64,000 nt of DNA from Balaenoptera acutorostrata (GCF_949987535.1 NC_080067.1:50404910-50468909); one strand, 5' to 3'; shown: positions 1 to 12,689, numbered from the stretch's first letter. The notes: generated by a model not told the origin, from the letters alone. A program made the numbers and translations.

Positions 1-2520
1 TGGATCTAAAGTGAGTCTCTTGTAGACAGCATATAGTTTGGTCATGTGTTTTTATACATTCTGGTCATCTTTGGGTTTCGATTAGAGAGTTTAATCCATT
101 TACTTTTAAAGTAATTACTGATAAGGAAGGACTTACTTCTGTCATTTTGCTATTTGCTTTCTATATGTCTAATAGCTTTTTGTCCCTCATTTCCTGCATT
201 ACCATCTTCTTTGTGTTTAGTTGATTTTTTTTGTAATGAAAACGTTTCAATTTCTTTCTCATATTTTGTGTATATTCTATAGCTATTTTCTTTATGGTTA
301 CTATGTGGAATACTTTAACATCCTAAAATTACAACAGTCTAATGTGAATTTATACCAGCCTAACATCAATAACATACAAAAACTCTGATACTTGGTAGCT
401 CTTTCCTACTCCTTTTAGTTGCCAATGTCACAAAATTACATCTTTATAAATTGTGTGTCTACAAGACAAACTAAGAATTCTTTTAAATGCATTCATTTTT
501 TAAGTTACATTGAAAATAAAATATGGAGTTACAAACCAAAATTATAGTACTAGATTTTAGACTAATAACTGGATTTTTTTGTGTTAGTCTTTTACATCAT
601 GGATAAAATAAAAAGTGCAGTTTCAAACCATTACTACAATACTACTAGCTTTTATAATTGCCCAGGTATTTACATTTATTGAGATCTTTATTTCTTAATA
701 TGGCTTTTCGTTACTGTCTAGTGTCTTTTCATTTCACCTTGCAGGACTCTTTTGAGCATTTCTTGCAAGGCAAGTCTAGTAATAATGAACTCCCTCAGCT
801 TTTGTGTATCTAGGAATGTCTTAATTTCTTCTTCACTCTTGCAGGACAGTTTACCAGATTAGGATATTGGGTAGACATTTTGGTTTTTTTGGTGTTTTTT
901 TTTTTTTTTTTTTGTATTAGCACTTTGAATATACTGAGTCACTGTCTTCTTGCCTCTAAAGTTTCTGATGAAAAAACTACTCGTATCTTATTGAGGATTC
1001 CTCATATGTGATGAGTTAGTAACCTTTCTCTTGTTGCTTTCAAGATTCTCTCTTTGTCTTTGTCTTTGGAAAGTTCATTATAATGTGTCTTTATGTGGGT
1101 CTCACTGAGTTCATCTTGCTTGGAGTTTATGGAGCTTCTTGGATGTTTTTATTTATGTCTTCTCTCAAGTTTGGGAAGTTTTCAACTATTATTTGTTCGA
1201 TTATTCTCTATGTTCTTTTCTCTCTTCTTTTCCTGGGACTCCCACAATGTATATGTTGGTCCACCTGTTGGTATCCCACAGGTCTCTTAGGCTTCTTATT
1301 TTATCACTTCTTTTTTTTTTTTTTTTTCCTATTCCTCAGACTCAATAATTTCCACCCATTGTCTTATCTTCAAGTTTACTCTTTTTTTTTTTTTGCTTGC
1401 TCACATCTGCCTTTGAATCCCTCTAGTGAATTTTTCATTTCAGTTATTGTACTTTTTAGCTCTAGAAGTTCTTTTTGGTTACTCTTTAGGTTTTCTGTCT
1501 ATTGATATTCCTTTTTTTTCATGCACCATTTTCTTGACTTTCTCTACATGTTCCTTTGTTCTTTCAAAAATTTTAAGATAATTGTTTTAAAGTCTCTGTC
1601 TAGTAGATTTGCCATCAAGTCTTTTTCAGAGACAGTTTCTGTTGGTTTATTTTATTTTTTTTTCTTTTGAATGAACAATACTTTTAAGTCTTTTTGTATG
1701 CTATGTGATTTGTTGTTGTTGTTGAAAAGTGGACATTTAAATCTGATAATGTGGTAACTCTGGAAATCAGATTTCCCCACTTCCTGGGGATTTGCTGGTT
1801 TTTGCTCTTGTTTTTGCTTTATTCTGTTGTAATTTATTCTGTCTCTGTGATGAGAATCACCCTGAGGTAGAAAAGTAAGATCTTCTCAAGTTTTTTTCTG
1901 AGCCTGTGCCTTTACTCCAGGTATGCACAGTCACTTTCTCTTTTATCCCATTTATGCAGTTGCTTTTGAATGTTGTAGGTTTTATGGCTGGTCTCACAAA
2001 GGAAAAAAAAATGAAGGCGAGAAAAAGGGCACCAACCCTATAAGTCTCCTGGAGGTCACTTTAGCCTGAGGGGGAGGGACTTGCAAGAATGTGGGGAACT
2101 GCAACAATGGCCACCTGACTCTTTGTCTGTATCTCTGAGCATAAAGGCAGCAATCAGCAACCAGAACAGAGATCCCCAATATTTAGAGGACAGAGTCCTT
2201 TTTCCCCCTCTTGCAAGAATTGTGCAGGATGCTCCAGCAACACCTACACAACACTACACTTGGCAACAACCAACAACGCCTGCCACGGTTGGAGGGGGGA
2301 GGGTACACTTAGTTGCTATTGTGCTAAGAGTTGAAATTAACTGAAACTAACCAGTTTACCACCCAAGGTTTTCCCTAGATGTTACAAGCCTTCAGTAGAC
2401 TACAGAGTTCCAAAATAATTATATCAGACAGCTTTTGCCAGTGAAATTTTTGTCTATGTTGGGAAATCGATTCCTGGTACTTCCTACTCCTCTATCTTCC
2501 CAAAACCCTCCTTGCTTGAT
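1..2520 (-). mobile_element. Old L1M element, 5' UTR/ORF1/start of ORF2, cut by window edge
   Basis: The plus strand reads as the complement of an ancient mammalian L1. At the left edge the phrase gtctcttgtagacagcat is the complement of the ORF2 endonuclease region, and it recurs at about 10.88 kb in L1-A. Further right, segments such as tgggaagttttcaactatta (about 1168) and gaatttttcatttcagttattgta (about 1428) correspond to ORF1. The stretch from 1600 to 2510 resembles the L1M 5' end. The element runs right to left, so its 3' part lies outside the window. It is heavily diverged and carries poly-T runs at 888-914, 1311-1327 and 1383-1394. The frames at 1083-1505 are antisense shadows. Assignment to L1M is from memory of the family; the right boundary is uncertain by about 100 bp. 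Confidence 0.8.
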
Positions 2521-3165
2521 GTTTTAAAATAGTTACAATATGAATAGCTGAGCTTTTTTTTTTTTAATAAATTCAATGAAAAAATAGTAAAATGAAATAT
2601 CCACAGACTTACTCAGCTACCACAGTAAAGGGAGTGATTTATTAATATGAATTAAAATATGATAATTATATTTATATCATCATATGCTGAAGAATATATA
2701 TCAGTAAAATGATTTTTTAATTGTATTTACTTAAAAGCCACATATCTTTTACCAATAGTGAAGGGAATTATGCATTTTTCTAATCAGTGAAAAAGAATAT
2801 ATATGTAATGGGGAAAATATTGAATACAAATTCATAGCTTGAAATTTTATCTTGTCTTTTCCCCATAAATTATCATGAACTTATCACTGAACTTGGATTA
2901 ATGTAGAAGAAGAAACATTTAGACATTTGGCAGTTGCCTTTTCTGATTCAGTTATTCAGTTATATCAAGCACAATCACTTTTACTAAGTTTGCTCCTTCA
3001 ATCATTTTCCTGTTGAGATGTAGAATAGTGTCATTTATCCTAATGTGCTTGGTTTTTAACCTAAGTCAGAAACAATGATACTCTCAGCCTATATTTTCAT
3101 ACTGACAGATTGGCGACTTTGTAACCCGCAAAAGACATTTTAAAGGAACATTTATTTTTCATTTC
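2521..3165. other. Unassigned AT-rich DNA
   Basis: I see no recognisable repeat, coding frame or RNA here. There is a poly-T run near 2554-2564 and scattered AT-rich sequence. Confidence 0.5.
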
Positions 3166-3720
3166 ATTCACTCATCATGCATTGAGTTACTAAAACACTT
3201 AATAAGTGCCTGTTATATATAAGATACTGCTTGAAGCACTATGGATGTAGAAGAGATCAGGACATGATATCTGCCTTCAAGAAACTTCTAGACTAGTAAT
3301 AAGAAGTAAAGCTGGCTACAAAAACAAGTTTATCAAATAAACACCTGGTTTTCTGTTAGACACCAGTAGAAGACTCAATAAAGGATAAAAAGAAAAGGCT
3401 GTTAGATTTATATATAGGGTCAGGAAATACTTCATAGAGGAAGTGACACTAGGTGTCTTAAAAGATGAGAGAGCCTAGTAGGGAAAGGGATTTGTGGATT
3501 GAAAGCTAACCTGAAGAGATTGCATTCTAAATAAAGGGACTTAGAATGGGAAAAGAAAAAGAATCAAACAATGTGATATAGTTAGAGAACCGTATGTTAT
3601 TTGGAATGGCCAGAGTGTAGGTTATGAGGGGAATCATGGTAAATACTATGACTGGAGAGGTAAGCATGGCCCTGGTCATGGCACACCTTGATAATAAGCA
3701 AAAGTGCTTGGGTTTGTTGT
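3165..3720. repeat. Degenerate ancient interspersed repeat, L2/MIR-tail-like
   Basis: The string cattcactcatcatgcattg, followed by words like cttaataagtgcctgttatatataagatactgc and later aggaagtgacact and tagaatggg, resembles the very common mammalian motif of the type 'attgagtgcctactatgtgcc' followed by a long old repeat. Divergence is high and the family cannot be fixed by eye. It could be L2, MIR-related or a low-copy medium-reiteration element. Confidence 0.35.
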
Positions 3721-5350
3721 AGTGATAATTGAAAGATTTCATATATGGAAATACAATAAACATATTTGCAGTCCAGAAAACACCCAATCCCTAGAGTACT
3801 CTGGGTAGTGTGAAATTCATATATGTGAGGTTTAGAGATGTATGTCAGAGAGTCAAATTATAATATTGCACAACCCGAGTGCTTGGGGCAGCCCTTTTAT
3901 GTTTCTTCCATGTTGTGATTCAGCACTTGTCTTGTAGAAAACTGGTGTCCAACCCTGCTTTTGTTATGGCTTTCTGAATGTTTTATTAGCATTTCTTATT
4001 ATTTTTAATGCATAGATTAAAATTATTTATTAATTCACTCCCCTGATGGCTGTGGATTTAGTGCTGTACCACATTTTCCCACTATTAGTAAAATCAGTTA
4101 TCAGTTTTCACAACAGATGACTGCCAATACAGGCCACTTCAAATCTAGGTAGTTTACTATAAGAACGTTCTTTTTCTGTACACTCTTTCTTGCATCAGCT
4201 TTCACTTGTGTAATACTCTCTTTAAATATAGATTTGATTTTTTAAGATATTTAATTAGATCACCTATTCATTAGTGTCTCCAATTTTTCATAAACTCTTT
4301 CCTTCTTGCCTCTATTTTCCAGCTATAGTCTGATCTGGTGGTTCTTCTGTCATCACTTTTTTTGTCTAACTTTTTTCCCTGATAGGATCCATTATTTCCT
4401 GTATTCTATATCTTGATTTGATTTATTGCTTGATTAGTTGATTGATAATCCCTTATTTCCTTGGAGAATATCTTTAAGTACACACCCAACAAAATGTATG
4501 TGGGAGGGTATTTTCATGGGTCCTCATGTCTGATTGTGTTTTATGTTTTTATTAAACCTTTATTCTACCTTAAAATTTGTTTTATTTAGATATTGAAAAT
4601 TATTTTTTCCTACACAGCTTTTGTAGCTTTTAGTCAGTGTGGCTCGTGAAAAATCTGATGCCATTCTGAATCCCACTTTTTGTTTTTGACATAATTTTCT
4701 CTGAAATACTGTAGACTCCTCTCGCTATATCTGGTACTCTGAATCATAATGCTATGCCTTGATATACTTACTGTGTGAACTTCCAAGCCAGATGTTTCTT
4801 AGATAGTTTGTTCTGTTACTTCCTTGATAATTTCCTTCACTTTCCATTTTCTAATCTTTTCCAGAAGTTTATTTAGTCAGACATTAGGCCTCCTAGATCA
4901 ATCTTCTAGGCCTCTCATCTTTCCTTTTATTTTCTTTCGTTTGTTTTTACTATAATACATACAGAAACTTAAAATATATACATACACAGTTTAAATCATA
5001 ATAATAAAATGAATATTCTTGAACTAATCTCCCAAGTTAAGAAGAAATAGAGCATTCCAAATAACTTAGAAGCATTTGATGTTTCACTTAAGAAATATAT
5101 GCATTCCAGGTAAAAGAAATTTGTATCTATTTTTAGTTAAAGACTTTATTTTTTTTTTTTTCTTTTCTTTTTTGAGTAAATATTCTATTGGAAAGATGTA
5201 TTTTTTCTCCTTTACCATGCTTAAATGGTTAATTACTTTTCTAATATTAAAACAAGACTATATTCATGAGACAAATCAACATGATCTCTTTTATATATTG
5301 TCCTTTGGTTTAGTAAATATTTTGTGTAGGATCCTTGTTTCAGTATTCAT
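3721..5350. other. Unassigned intergenic DNA
   Basis: No gene or clear repeat was recognised. The frame at 3527-3787 (minus) and the one at 5076-5369 (plus, 97 codons) show no family resemblance and have low-complexity, T-rich composition typical of chance frames. A poly-T run lies near 5150-5161. Confidence 0.5.
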
Positions 5351-5960
5351 GGGTAAGATTCATTTATAAATTTTATTTCTCCTACTAAGTTTGTTTAAGT
5401 TTGGAAACAAGTTAAAGAGTGTTCTCTCTTAGCTAGTTCTCTGAGAGTGTTTATGTAATACTGTGTGGTAATTGTATACTGTCCATTTAAGCTGGAACTA
5501 TGTTTCCCAGAACTCCCCTTTCTGGTTCCATGTAAGAGTAGGCCGTGGGAGAAATTTGTGTGGACTTTAAAAGAGAAGATTAAGTAGAAAGAGAAGATTA
5601 AGTAGCAGCCGTTATTCTCTGAAAGCAGCACCATTGCTGCTTGGACATAGTTTTCCTGATTTACTTGCTCACTTTATTGGGCTCTCTGCTCTTTCAGCGT
5701 CTGTACTTAGGCCTCCTTCAGCTTCTCTGTCTTCTGTGCCAGATGCATGTGGCTAATGGCACTAGTTTCTTCTATAGGAGATTGAAATTGGTGAGAGGGA
5801 GAGATGGATTCCATATTGTCCTTGTGTATTCCAGTTTATCTCCCTGGTTCTAGTTGATCATCTTTCTCCTCCTTCATGTCCACCTATTATTTTTCCAGTT
5901 GCCACCCAAGTAGATGTACAATGACTTCAAGCCCACTACAAGATAACAGGTAACAGCTTT
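5351..5960. other. Unassigned, possible old LTR or DNA-transposon remnant
   Basis: The words aactatgtttcccagaactcc (5497-5517) resemble a phrase common in several old mammalian repeats, but I cannot name the family. A perfect 18-bp tandem duplication lies inside at 5570-5605. Frames at 5395-5634 and 5641-5853 show no recognisable protein family. Confidence 0.3.
5570..5605. repeat. 18-bp unit, two perfect tandem copies
   Basis: The unit aaagagaagattaagtag occurs at 5570-5587 and again directly at 5588-5605 with no mismatch. It is a small slippage-type duplication. Confidence 0.9.
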
Positions 5961-5964
5961 CCAT

Positions 5965-6130
5965 GGACTTTTTTTTGTACTTCAATAGATGTTATTTTTT
6001 TTAGAGAAGGTTTAGGTTCACAGAAAAATTGAGTAGAAGGTGCAGAGATGTTCCATATATCCCCTGCTGCCACTCGTGCATATCCTCTCCCATTTTCCAT
6101 AAACGTTTTCTTCATCTTCCACAATTGTGT
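5965..6130 (-). mobile_element. Old L1M 3' UTR fragment
   Basis: The segment ttagagaaggtttaggttca followed by cagaaaaattgag resembles the 3' UTR seen again, more diverged, at 30.47 kb in this window. Both match my memory of old L1M/L1ME 3' regions, in antisense. Confidence 0.5.
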
Positions 6131-6750
6131 AAGAATTGATTTCAGAGTCTGTTCCATGAGCTTGCAGACAGTGCAGTCACTCTGAGAACCACATTAGGAA
6201 GCTTGCTCATGCTCAGTTGTTGTTGTTTTGATATTTGTAATAATTTTATCTTTGAATGTGTGTTGGGTAAATTAAGTCTGATGGGAAAATGGAGCATGAG
6301 CTAGGTGCTTGGAGCCTTGACTAATGTGTGGACCTGCCTTCTTTGGAGAAGTTCTTGGCTGTTCACTTCTCCACTGACCCCTGCCCAGTGATGGCTGCTG
6401 TTCTCTAGACCCTGCAGCTCCCTGGACATGAGTGTGGGAAGGGTCAAGGTTGAGTACATGCACCCCAAGCATTAAGTCACAGGACTGGCCTCAGGTGCCT
6501 GTAAGGGTCTGCACTCACAAGTTTTCCCTTTCCTGAACAGCTACAGAGAGAGACTGGGGAAGAAAAGAAAAGACTATTTTCCTGCTTTTTGAAAAAGAGG
6601 CTCTGCATTTTTATTTTTCTCTGGGTCCTCCAAATTATGTAGATGACCATGTCTAATTCCTATACTTAATCAACTTATTTCCTGTCACTCTTACTTGTTC
6701 AGCTTCTCTGATTAAACCTTAACTAGATACATAGTGTACACAGTAGAATA
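6131..6750. other. Unassigned, locally GC-richer segment
   Basis: No gene was recognised. The minus frame at 6272-6472 is a chance frame. The region 6290-6540 is less AT-rich than its surroundings and may be an old repeat I cannot name. Confidence 0.4.
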
Positions 6751-6754
6751 AACT

Positions 6755-7012
6755 AATAAATTTTGGTAGAACTCACTTGGTATGTTTAGGCTTGTAACTT
6801 CATTGTAGAGACATTTAGCTGATTATATATTTCATGGTTATGATTATAAAGGGTTTTAATTTCTTAAGTCAGAATTATTGAATTATATTTTTCTCAGGGT
6901 TTATTAATTTCATCTACCTTTTCAAATGTACTGGTATAAACTTGTTTTGAAATGTTCTTAGCTGATTAATCTCTGAAGCATCTGTGGGTTTATTCCCTTT
7001 GCCTTCTCTGTG
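6755..7012 (-). mobile_element. Old L1 ORF2 fragment, left half of a split element
   Basis: The sequence here, for example gtttattaatttcatctaccttttc, reads as antisense old L1 ORF2. Its continuation appears to be 12153-12345, beyond the younger L1-A inserted between them. The word cttctctgt at 7003-7011 is repeated at 12143-12151 and is the likely target-site duplication of L1-A. Confidence 0.55.
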
Positions 7013-7215
7013 TTTTTTTTTTTTTTTTAATACTAATAACTTATTAGTTATCTATTTTATACATATTAGTGTATATATGTCAATCCCAATTTCCCAATTC
7101 AGCCCACCACCATCACCATACCCCACCCCACTTCCCACTTTGGTGTACATATGTTTGTTCTCTACATCTGTGTCTCTATTTCTGCCTTGCAAACTGGTTC
7201 ATCTGTACCATTTTT

Positions 7216-10200
7216 CTAGATTCCACATATATGAGTTAATATACGGTATTTGTTTTTCTCTTTCTGACTTACTTCACTCTGTATGACGGTCTCCCAGTCC
7301 ATCCACATCTCTACAAATGACCTAATTTTGTTCTTTTTATGGCTGAGTAATATTCCATTGTATATATGTACCACATCTTCTTTATCCATTCGTCTGTCGA
7401 TGGGCATTTAGGTTGCTTCCATTACCTGGCTATTGTAAATAGTGTGGCATTGAACATTGGGGTGCATGTGTCTTTCTGAATTATGGTTTTCTCTGGGTAT
7501 GTGCCCAGTAGTGGGATTGCTGGTTCATATGGTAGTTCTATTTTTAGTTTTTTAAGGAACCTCCATACTGTTCTCCATAGTGACTGTATCAATTTACATT
7601 CCCACCAACAGTACAAGAAGGTTCCATTTTCTCCACATCCTCTCCAGCATTTGTTGTATGTACATTTTCTGATGATGCCCATTCTAACCAGTGTGAGGTG
7701 CTACCTCATTGTAGTTTTGATTTACATTTCTCTAATAATTAGTGATGTTGAGCAGCTTTCCACGTGCCTCTTGGCCACCTGTATGTCTTCTTTGGAGAAA
7801 TGTCTATTTAGGTCTTCTGCCCATTTTTTAATTGGGTTCTTTGTTGTTTTAATATTGAGCTACATGAGCTGTTTATATATTTCGGAGATTAATCCTTTGT
7901 CCGTTGATTCATTTGCAAATATTTTCTCCCATTCTGAGGGTTGTTTTTTCATCTTGTTTAAGGTTTCCTTTGCTGTGCAAAAGCTTTAAGTTTCATTAGG
8001 TCCCATTTGTTTATTTTTGTTTTCATTTCCATTTCTCTAGGAGGTGGGTCAAAAAATATCTTGTTGTGATTTATGTCAAAGAGTGTTCTTCCTATGTTTT
8101 CCTCTAAGAGTTTTATAGTGTCTCGTCTTACATTTAGGTCTTTAATCCATTTTTAGTTTATTTTTCTGTATGGTGGTAAGGAGTATTTTAATATCATTCT
8201 TTTACATGTAGCTATCCAGTTTTCCCAAAACCACTTATTGAAGAGGCTGTCTTTTCTCCATTGTATATCCTTGCCTCCTTTGTTTAGTTGACCATAGGTG
8301 CATGGGTTTATCTCTGGGCTTTCTATCCTGTTCCATTGATCTATATTTCTGTTTTTTGCCAGTACCATACTGTCTTGATTACTGTAGCTTTGTAGTATAG
8401 TATGAAGTCAGGGAGTCTGATTCCTCCACCTCCGTTTTTTTCCCTCAAGATTGCTTTGGCTATTCTGGGTCTTTTGTGTCTCCAAACAAATTTTAAGATT
8501 TTTTGTTCTAGTTCTATGAAAAATGCCATTGGTAATTTGATAGGGATTGCATTGAATCTGTAGATTGCTTTGGGTAGTATAGTCATTTTCACTATATTGA
8601 TTCTCCCAATCCAACAACATGGTATATATCTCCAACTGTTTGTGTCATCTTTGATTTCTTTCATCAGTCTCTTATAGGTTTCTGCATACAGGTCTTTTGT
8701 CTTCTTAGGTAGGTTTATTCTTAGGTATTTTTTCTTTGTGTTCCAATGGTGAATGGGATTGTTTCCTTAACTTCTCTTTCTGATCTTTCATCATTAGTGT
8801 ATAGGAATGCCAGAAATTTTTGTCCATTAATTTTGTATCCTGCAACTTTACCAGATTCATTGATTAGCTCTAGCAGTTTTCTGGTGGCATCTTTACAATT
8901 ATCTATTATCTATAGTATCATGTCATCTGCAAACAGTGACAGTTTTACTTCTTCTTTTCCAATTTGTATTCCTTTTATTTCTTTTTCTTTTCTGATTACT
9001 GTGGCTAGGACTTCCAGAACTATGTTGAATAATACTGGCAGGAGTGGACATCCTTCTATTCTTTCTGATCTTAGAAGAAATGCTTTCAGTTTTTCACCAT
9101 TAAGAATGATGTTTGCTGTGGATTTGTCATATATGGCCTTTACTATGTTGAGATAGGTTCCCTCTGTGCCTACTTTCTGGAGAGTTTTTTCCATAAATTG
9201 GTGTTGACATTTGTCCAAAACTTTTTCTGCATGTATTGAGATGATCATATGGTTTTTATTCTTCAGTTTGTTAATATAGTGTATCATGTTGATTGATTTG
9301 CATATATTGAAGAATCCTTGCATCCCTGGGATAAATCTCACTTTATCATGGTGTATGATCCCTTTAATGTGTTGTTAGATTCTTTTTGCTAGTACTTTGT
9401 TGAGAATTTTTGAATCTATATTCATTAGTGATATTGGTCTGTAATTTCTCATTTTTCTGATATCTTTGTCTGGTTTTGGTATCAGGGTGATGGTGGCCTA
9501 GTAGAATGAGTTTGGGAGTGTTCCTTACTTTGCAGTGTTTTGGAAGAGTTTGAGAAGGATGGGTGTGAGCTCTTCTCTAAATGTTTGATAGGATTCACCT
9601 GTGAAGCCATCTGGTCCTGGACTTTTTTTTTTTGGAAGATTTTTAATCACAGTTTCAATTTCATTACTTGTGATTGGTCTGTTCATATTTTCTATTTCTT
9701 CCTGGTTCAGTCTTGGAAGGTTATACCTTTCTAAGTATTTGTCTATTTCTTCCAAGTTGTCCGTTTTTTTGTCATACCGTTGCTTGTAGAAATTTCTTAT
9801 GATACTTTATATTTCTGTGGTATCTGTTGTAACTTCTTTTTCATTTCTAATTTTATTGATTTGGGTCCCCTCCCTCTTTTTCTTGATGAGTCTGGCTAAG
9901 GGTTTATCAATTTTGTTTATCTTCTCAAACAACCAGCTTTTAGTTTCATTGATCTTTGCTACTGTTTTCTTTCTTTCTATTTCATTTATTTCTGTCTGAT
10001 CTTCATGATTTCTTTCCTTCTACCAAAGTTGGGTTTTAGTTTTCTTCTTTCTCCATTTCCTTTAGGTGTAAGGTTAGATTGTTCATTTGAGATTTTCCTT
10101 GTTTCCTGAGGTAGGATTGTACTGCTATAAACTTCCCTCTTAGAACTGCTTTTGCTGTATCCCATAGGCTTTGGGTCATCGTGTTTTCATTGTCATTTGT

Positions 10201-11012
10201 CTCTAGGTATTTTTTGATTTCCTCTTGTTTTCTTCAGTGATCTCTTGGTTATTTAATAACGTACTGTTTTGCCTCCATGTGTTTCTTTTTTTATGTTTTT
10301 TTCTCTGTAATTTATTTCTAATTTCATAGCAAAGTCGTCAGAAAAGATGTTTGATATGATTTCAATTTTCTTAAATTTACTGAGGCTTGATTTGTGACCC
10401 AAGATGTGATCTATCCTGGAGAATGTTCCATGTGCACTTGAGAAGAAAGTTTAATCTGCTGCTTTTGGATGGAATGTTCTATAAACATCAATTAAATCTA
10501 TCTGGTCTATTGTGTCATTTAAAGCTTGTGTTTCCTTATTAATTTTCAGTTTGGATGATCTGTCCATTGGTGTAAGTGAGGTGTTAAAGTCTCCCACTAT
10601 TGTGTTACCTTCAATTTCCTCTTTATATCTGTTAGTATTTGCCTTATTTATTGAGGTGCTCCTACGTTGGGTGCATATGTATTTATAATTGTTTTGTCTT
10701 CTTCTTGGATTGATCCCTTGATTATTATGTAGTGTCCTACCTTGTCTCTTGTAACATTCTTTATTTTAAAGACTATTGTATCTGATATGAGTGTTGTTAC
10801 TCCAGCTTTCTTTTGATTTCCTGTTGCATGGAATATCTTTTTCCATCCCCTCAGTTTCAGTCTGTGTCCCTAGGTCTGAAGTGGGTCTCTTGTAGACAGC
10901 ATATGTGTGGGTCTTGTTTTTGTATCCGTTCAGTTAGCCTGTGTCTTTTGGTTGGAGCATTTAATCCATCCACATTTGAGGTAATTATCAATATGTATAT
11001 TCCTGTTACCAT
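7216..11012 (-). pseudogene. L1-A ORF2 (endonuclease-reverse transcriptase), disrupted
   Basis: The frame would start at the ATG complement at 11010-11012 (peptide MVTGIYILII...) and end at the TAG complement at 7216-7218. That is about 1265 codons, close to the usual L1 ORF2 length. The endonuclease motif GDFNT is readable near 10.59 kb. The reverse-transcriptase fingers ([11 protein letters not shown], about 9.6 kb) and the catalytic FADD block (SLFADDMIL, about 8.92 kb) are present. A TAG follows FADDMIL directly, where related L1 copies have tyrosine, and other stops and frameshifts split the gene into pieces at 9525-9755, 8910-9341, 8341-8664, 8153-8368, 7422-7682 and 7216-7407. It encodes no functional enzyme. 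The role, target-primed reverse transcription, is known for the family. Confidence 0.9.
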
Positions 11013-11069
11013 TTCCTTGATTGTTTTTGGTTTGTTTTTTGTAAGTCTTTTTCTTCTCTTGTGTTTCCC

Positions 11070-12075
11070 ACTTTGAGAAATTCCTTTAGCATTTGATGTA
11101 GAGCTGGTTTGGTGGTGCTGAATTCTGTTAGCTTTTTCTTGTCTGTAAAGCTTTTGATTTCTCCATCGAATCAGAATGGGATTCTTGCCAGGTAGAGTAA
11201 TCTTGGTTGTAGGTTCTTCCCTTTCATCACTTTAAATATATCATGCCATTCCCTTCTGGCTTGTAGAGTTTCTGCTGAGAAATCAACTGTTAACCTTACA
11301 AGAGTTCCCTTGTATGTTATTTGTTGCTTTTTCATTGTTGTTTTTAATAATTTTTCTTTTCCTTTAATTTTTATCAATTTGATTACTATGTGTCTTGGTA
11401 GGTTTCTCCTTGGGTTTATCCTGCCTGGGACTCTCTGCACTTCCTGCACTTAGGTGGTTATTTCCTTTCCCATGTTAGGGAAGTTTTCGAGTATAATCTC
11501 TTCAAATATTTTCTTGGGTCCTTTCTCTCTCTCTTCTCCTTCTGGGATGCCTATAATGTGAATCTTGGTGCATTTAATGTTGTCCCAGAGGTCTCTTAAG
11601 CTGTCTTCATTTCTTTTCATTCTTTTTTCTGTTCTGCAGCAGTGAATTCTACCATTCTCACTTCTAGGTCACTTATCCGTTCTTCTGCCTCAGTTATTCT
11701 GCTATTGATTCCTTCTAGTGTATTTTTCATTTCAGTTATTGTATTGTTCATCTTTGTTTGTTTGTTCTTTAATTCTTCTAGGTGTTTGTTCTTTAATTTT
11801 TCTAGGTCTTTGTTAAACATTTCTTGTATCTTCTCGATCTTTGCCTCCATTCTTTTTCTGAGGTCCTGGATCATCTTCATTATCTTTATTCTGATTTCTT
11901 TCTCTGGATGGTTGCCTATCTCCACTTCATTTAGTTGTTTTTCTGGGGTTTTATCTTGTTCCTTCATCTGGTTCATAGTCCTCTGCTTTTTCATTTCATC
12001 TGTCTTTCTGTGATTGTGGTTTTCATTCCACAGGCTGCAGGATTTTAATTCTTCTTGCTTCTGCTGTCTGCCCAC
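11070..12075 (-). pseudogene. L1-A ORF1 (RNA-binding coiled-coil protein), disrupted
   Basis: The start is the ATG complement at 12073-12075. The first 152 codons (to 11617) are rich in K and E with heptad-like spacing (LEKLKNKHLEELKNKQTK), the trimerising coiled coil of L1 ORF1. A premature stop follows AEQKKE. A second open piece at 11171-11449 contains RRNLPRHIVIKL and ETLQARREWHDIFKVMKGKNL, characteristic of the ORF1 RRM/C-terminal domain. The product would normally bind L1 RNA as a chaperone. Here it cannot be made whole. The C-terminal boundary is approximate. Confidence 0.88.
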
Positions 12076-12152
12076 TGGTGGATGAGGCTATCTAAGAGGC
12101 TTGTGCAAGCTTCCTGATGAGAGAGAGTGGTGGTAGGTCTGTCTTCTCTGTT

Positions 12153-12345
12153 TTGCCTAAATTAATCTTGCCAGTGATTTGTCTGCTTACTAGTCTTTTC
12201 AAAGAACCAGCTTTTATCATTGCTGACCTATTATATTTTTGTTTTCTATTTTATTAATTTCTGCTCTTGTATTATCTCTTTCCTCTACATTCTTTGAGTT
12301 TATTCTGCTTCTACTTTTCTAATTTTTTACGTTGGAAAATTTAAC
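12153..12345 (-). mobile_element. Old L1 ORF2 fragment, right half of the split element
   Basis: The words cttttcaaagaaccagctttt and ttaatttctgctcttgtatta are antisense ORF2 and match the corresponding words of L1-A (about 9.93 kb) and L1-C (about 35.39 kb). It continues the element seen at 6755-7012. Confidence 0.7.
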
Positions 12346-12369
12346 TTTGAGTTTTTTTTTTTTTACTGT

Positions 12370-12685
12370 AAAAATATAAGGATTAGCTATAACTTTAAAT
12401 ACAAAATTTTTAAGTCAAAATATTTGAGTACATTTACATAAAATAAAATTCACTAACCCAAAGTATAATGTTTGGTATCTTTTGATGGTTATATGTATGC
12501 ATTCATATAACCATCACCCCAATCATCATAGATAGTTTTTCCATCACCCCAAATAGTTCCCTTATGCTCCTTTGTAGTTAATAATTTCTCAGTCTTAGGT
12601 AACCACTGATCTACTTTCTATTATTATAGATAATTTTGACTATTCTAAAATCTCATACAAATGTAAACACACAGAATGTATTTTG
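12370..12685 (-). mobile_element. Old L1M 3' UTR fragment
   Basis: The words aaaataaaattcacta, ccatcaccccaaatagttccc and gtaaccactgatctactttct match the antisense 3' UTR of old L1M/L1ME elements, as does the segment at 36.3 kb. Confidence 0.65.
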
Positions 12686-12689
12686 GGAA

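Larger units (their letters stand above)
7013..12142 (-). mobile_element. L1-A: nearly complete young L1, inactivated
   Basis: This is an antisense L1 of about 5.1 kb. On the plus strand it starts with the poly-A complement (7013-7028), then a 3' UTR (agttatctattttatacata), ORF2 (about 7216-11012), ORF1 (about 11070-12075) and roughly 65 bp of 5' UTR. The 5' UTR is short, so the copy is 5'-truncated just upstream of ORF1 and probably lacks its promoter. It is bounded by a short likely target-site duplication, cttctctgt, at 7003-7011 and 12143-12151. ORF1 and ORF2 are both broken by stops or frameshifts, so the copy is dead. The same 3' UTR type is found in L1-C at 32.5 kb, while L1-B and the 61.4-kb fragment carry a different one. 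Confidence 0.93.

Noticed and set aside
1083..1505. 140-codon open frame on the plus strand
   Set aside because: It is the antisense of an old L1 region, hydrophobic only because of T-rich sequence. It is not a membrane protein gene.
7483..7989. 168-codon open frame on the plus strand, the longest in the window
   Set aside because: It lies antisense to L1-A ORF2. A homologous antisense frame exists in L1-C (33177-33455), so the openness comes from the L1 sequence.
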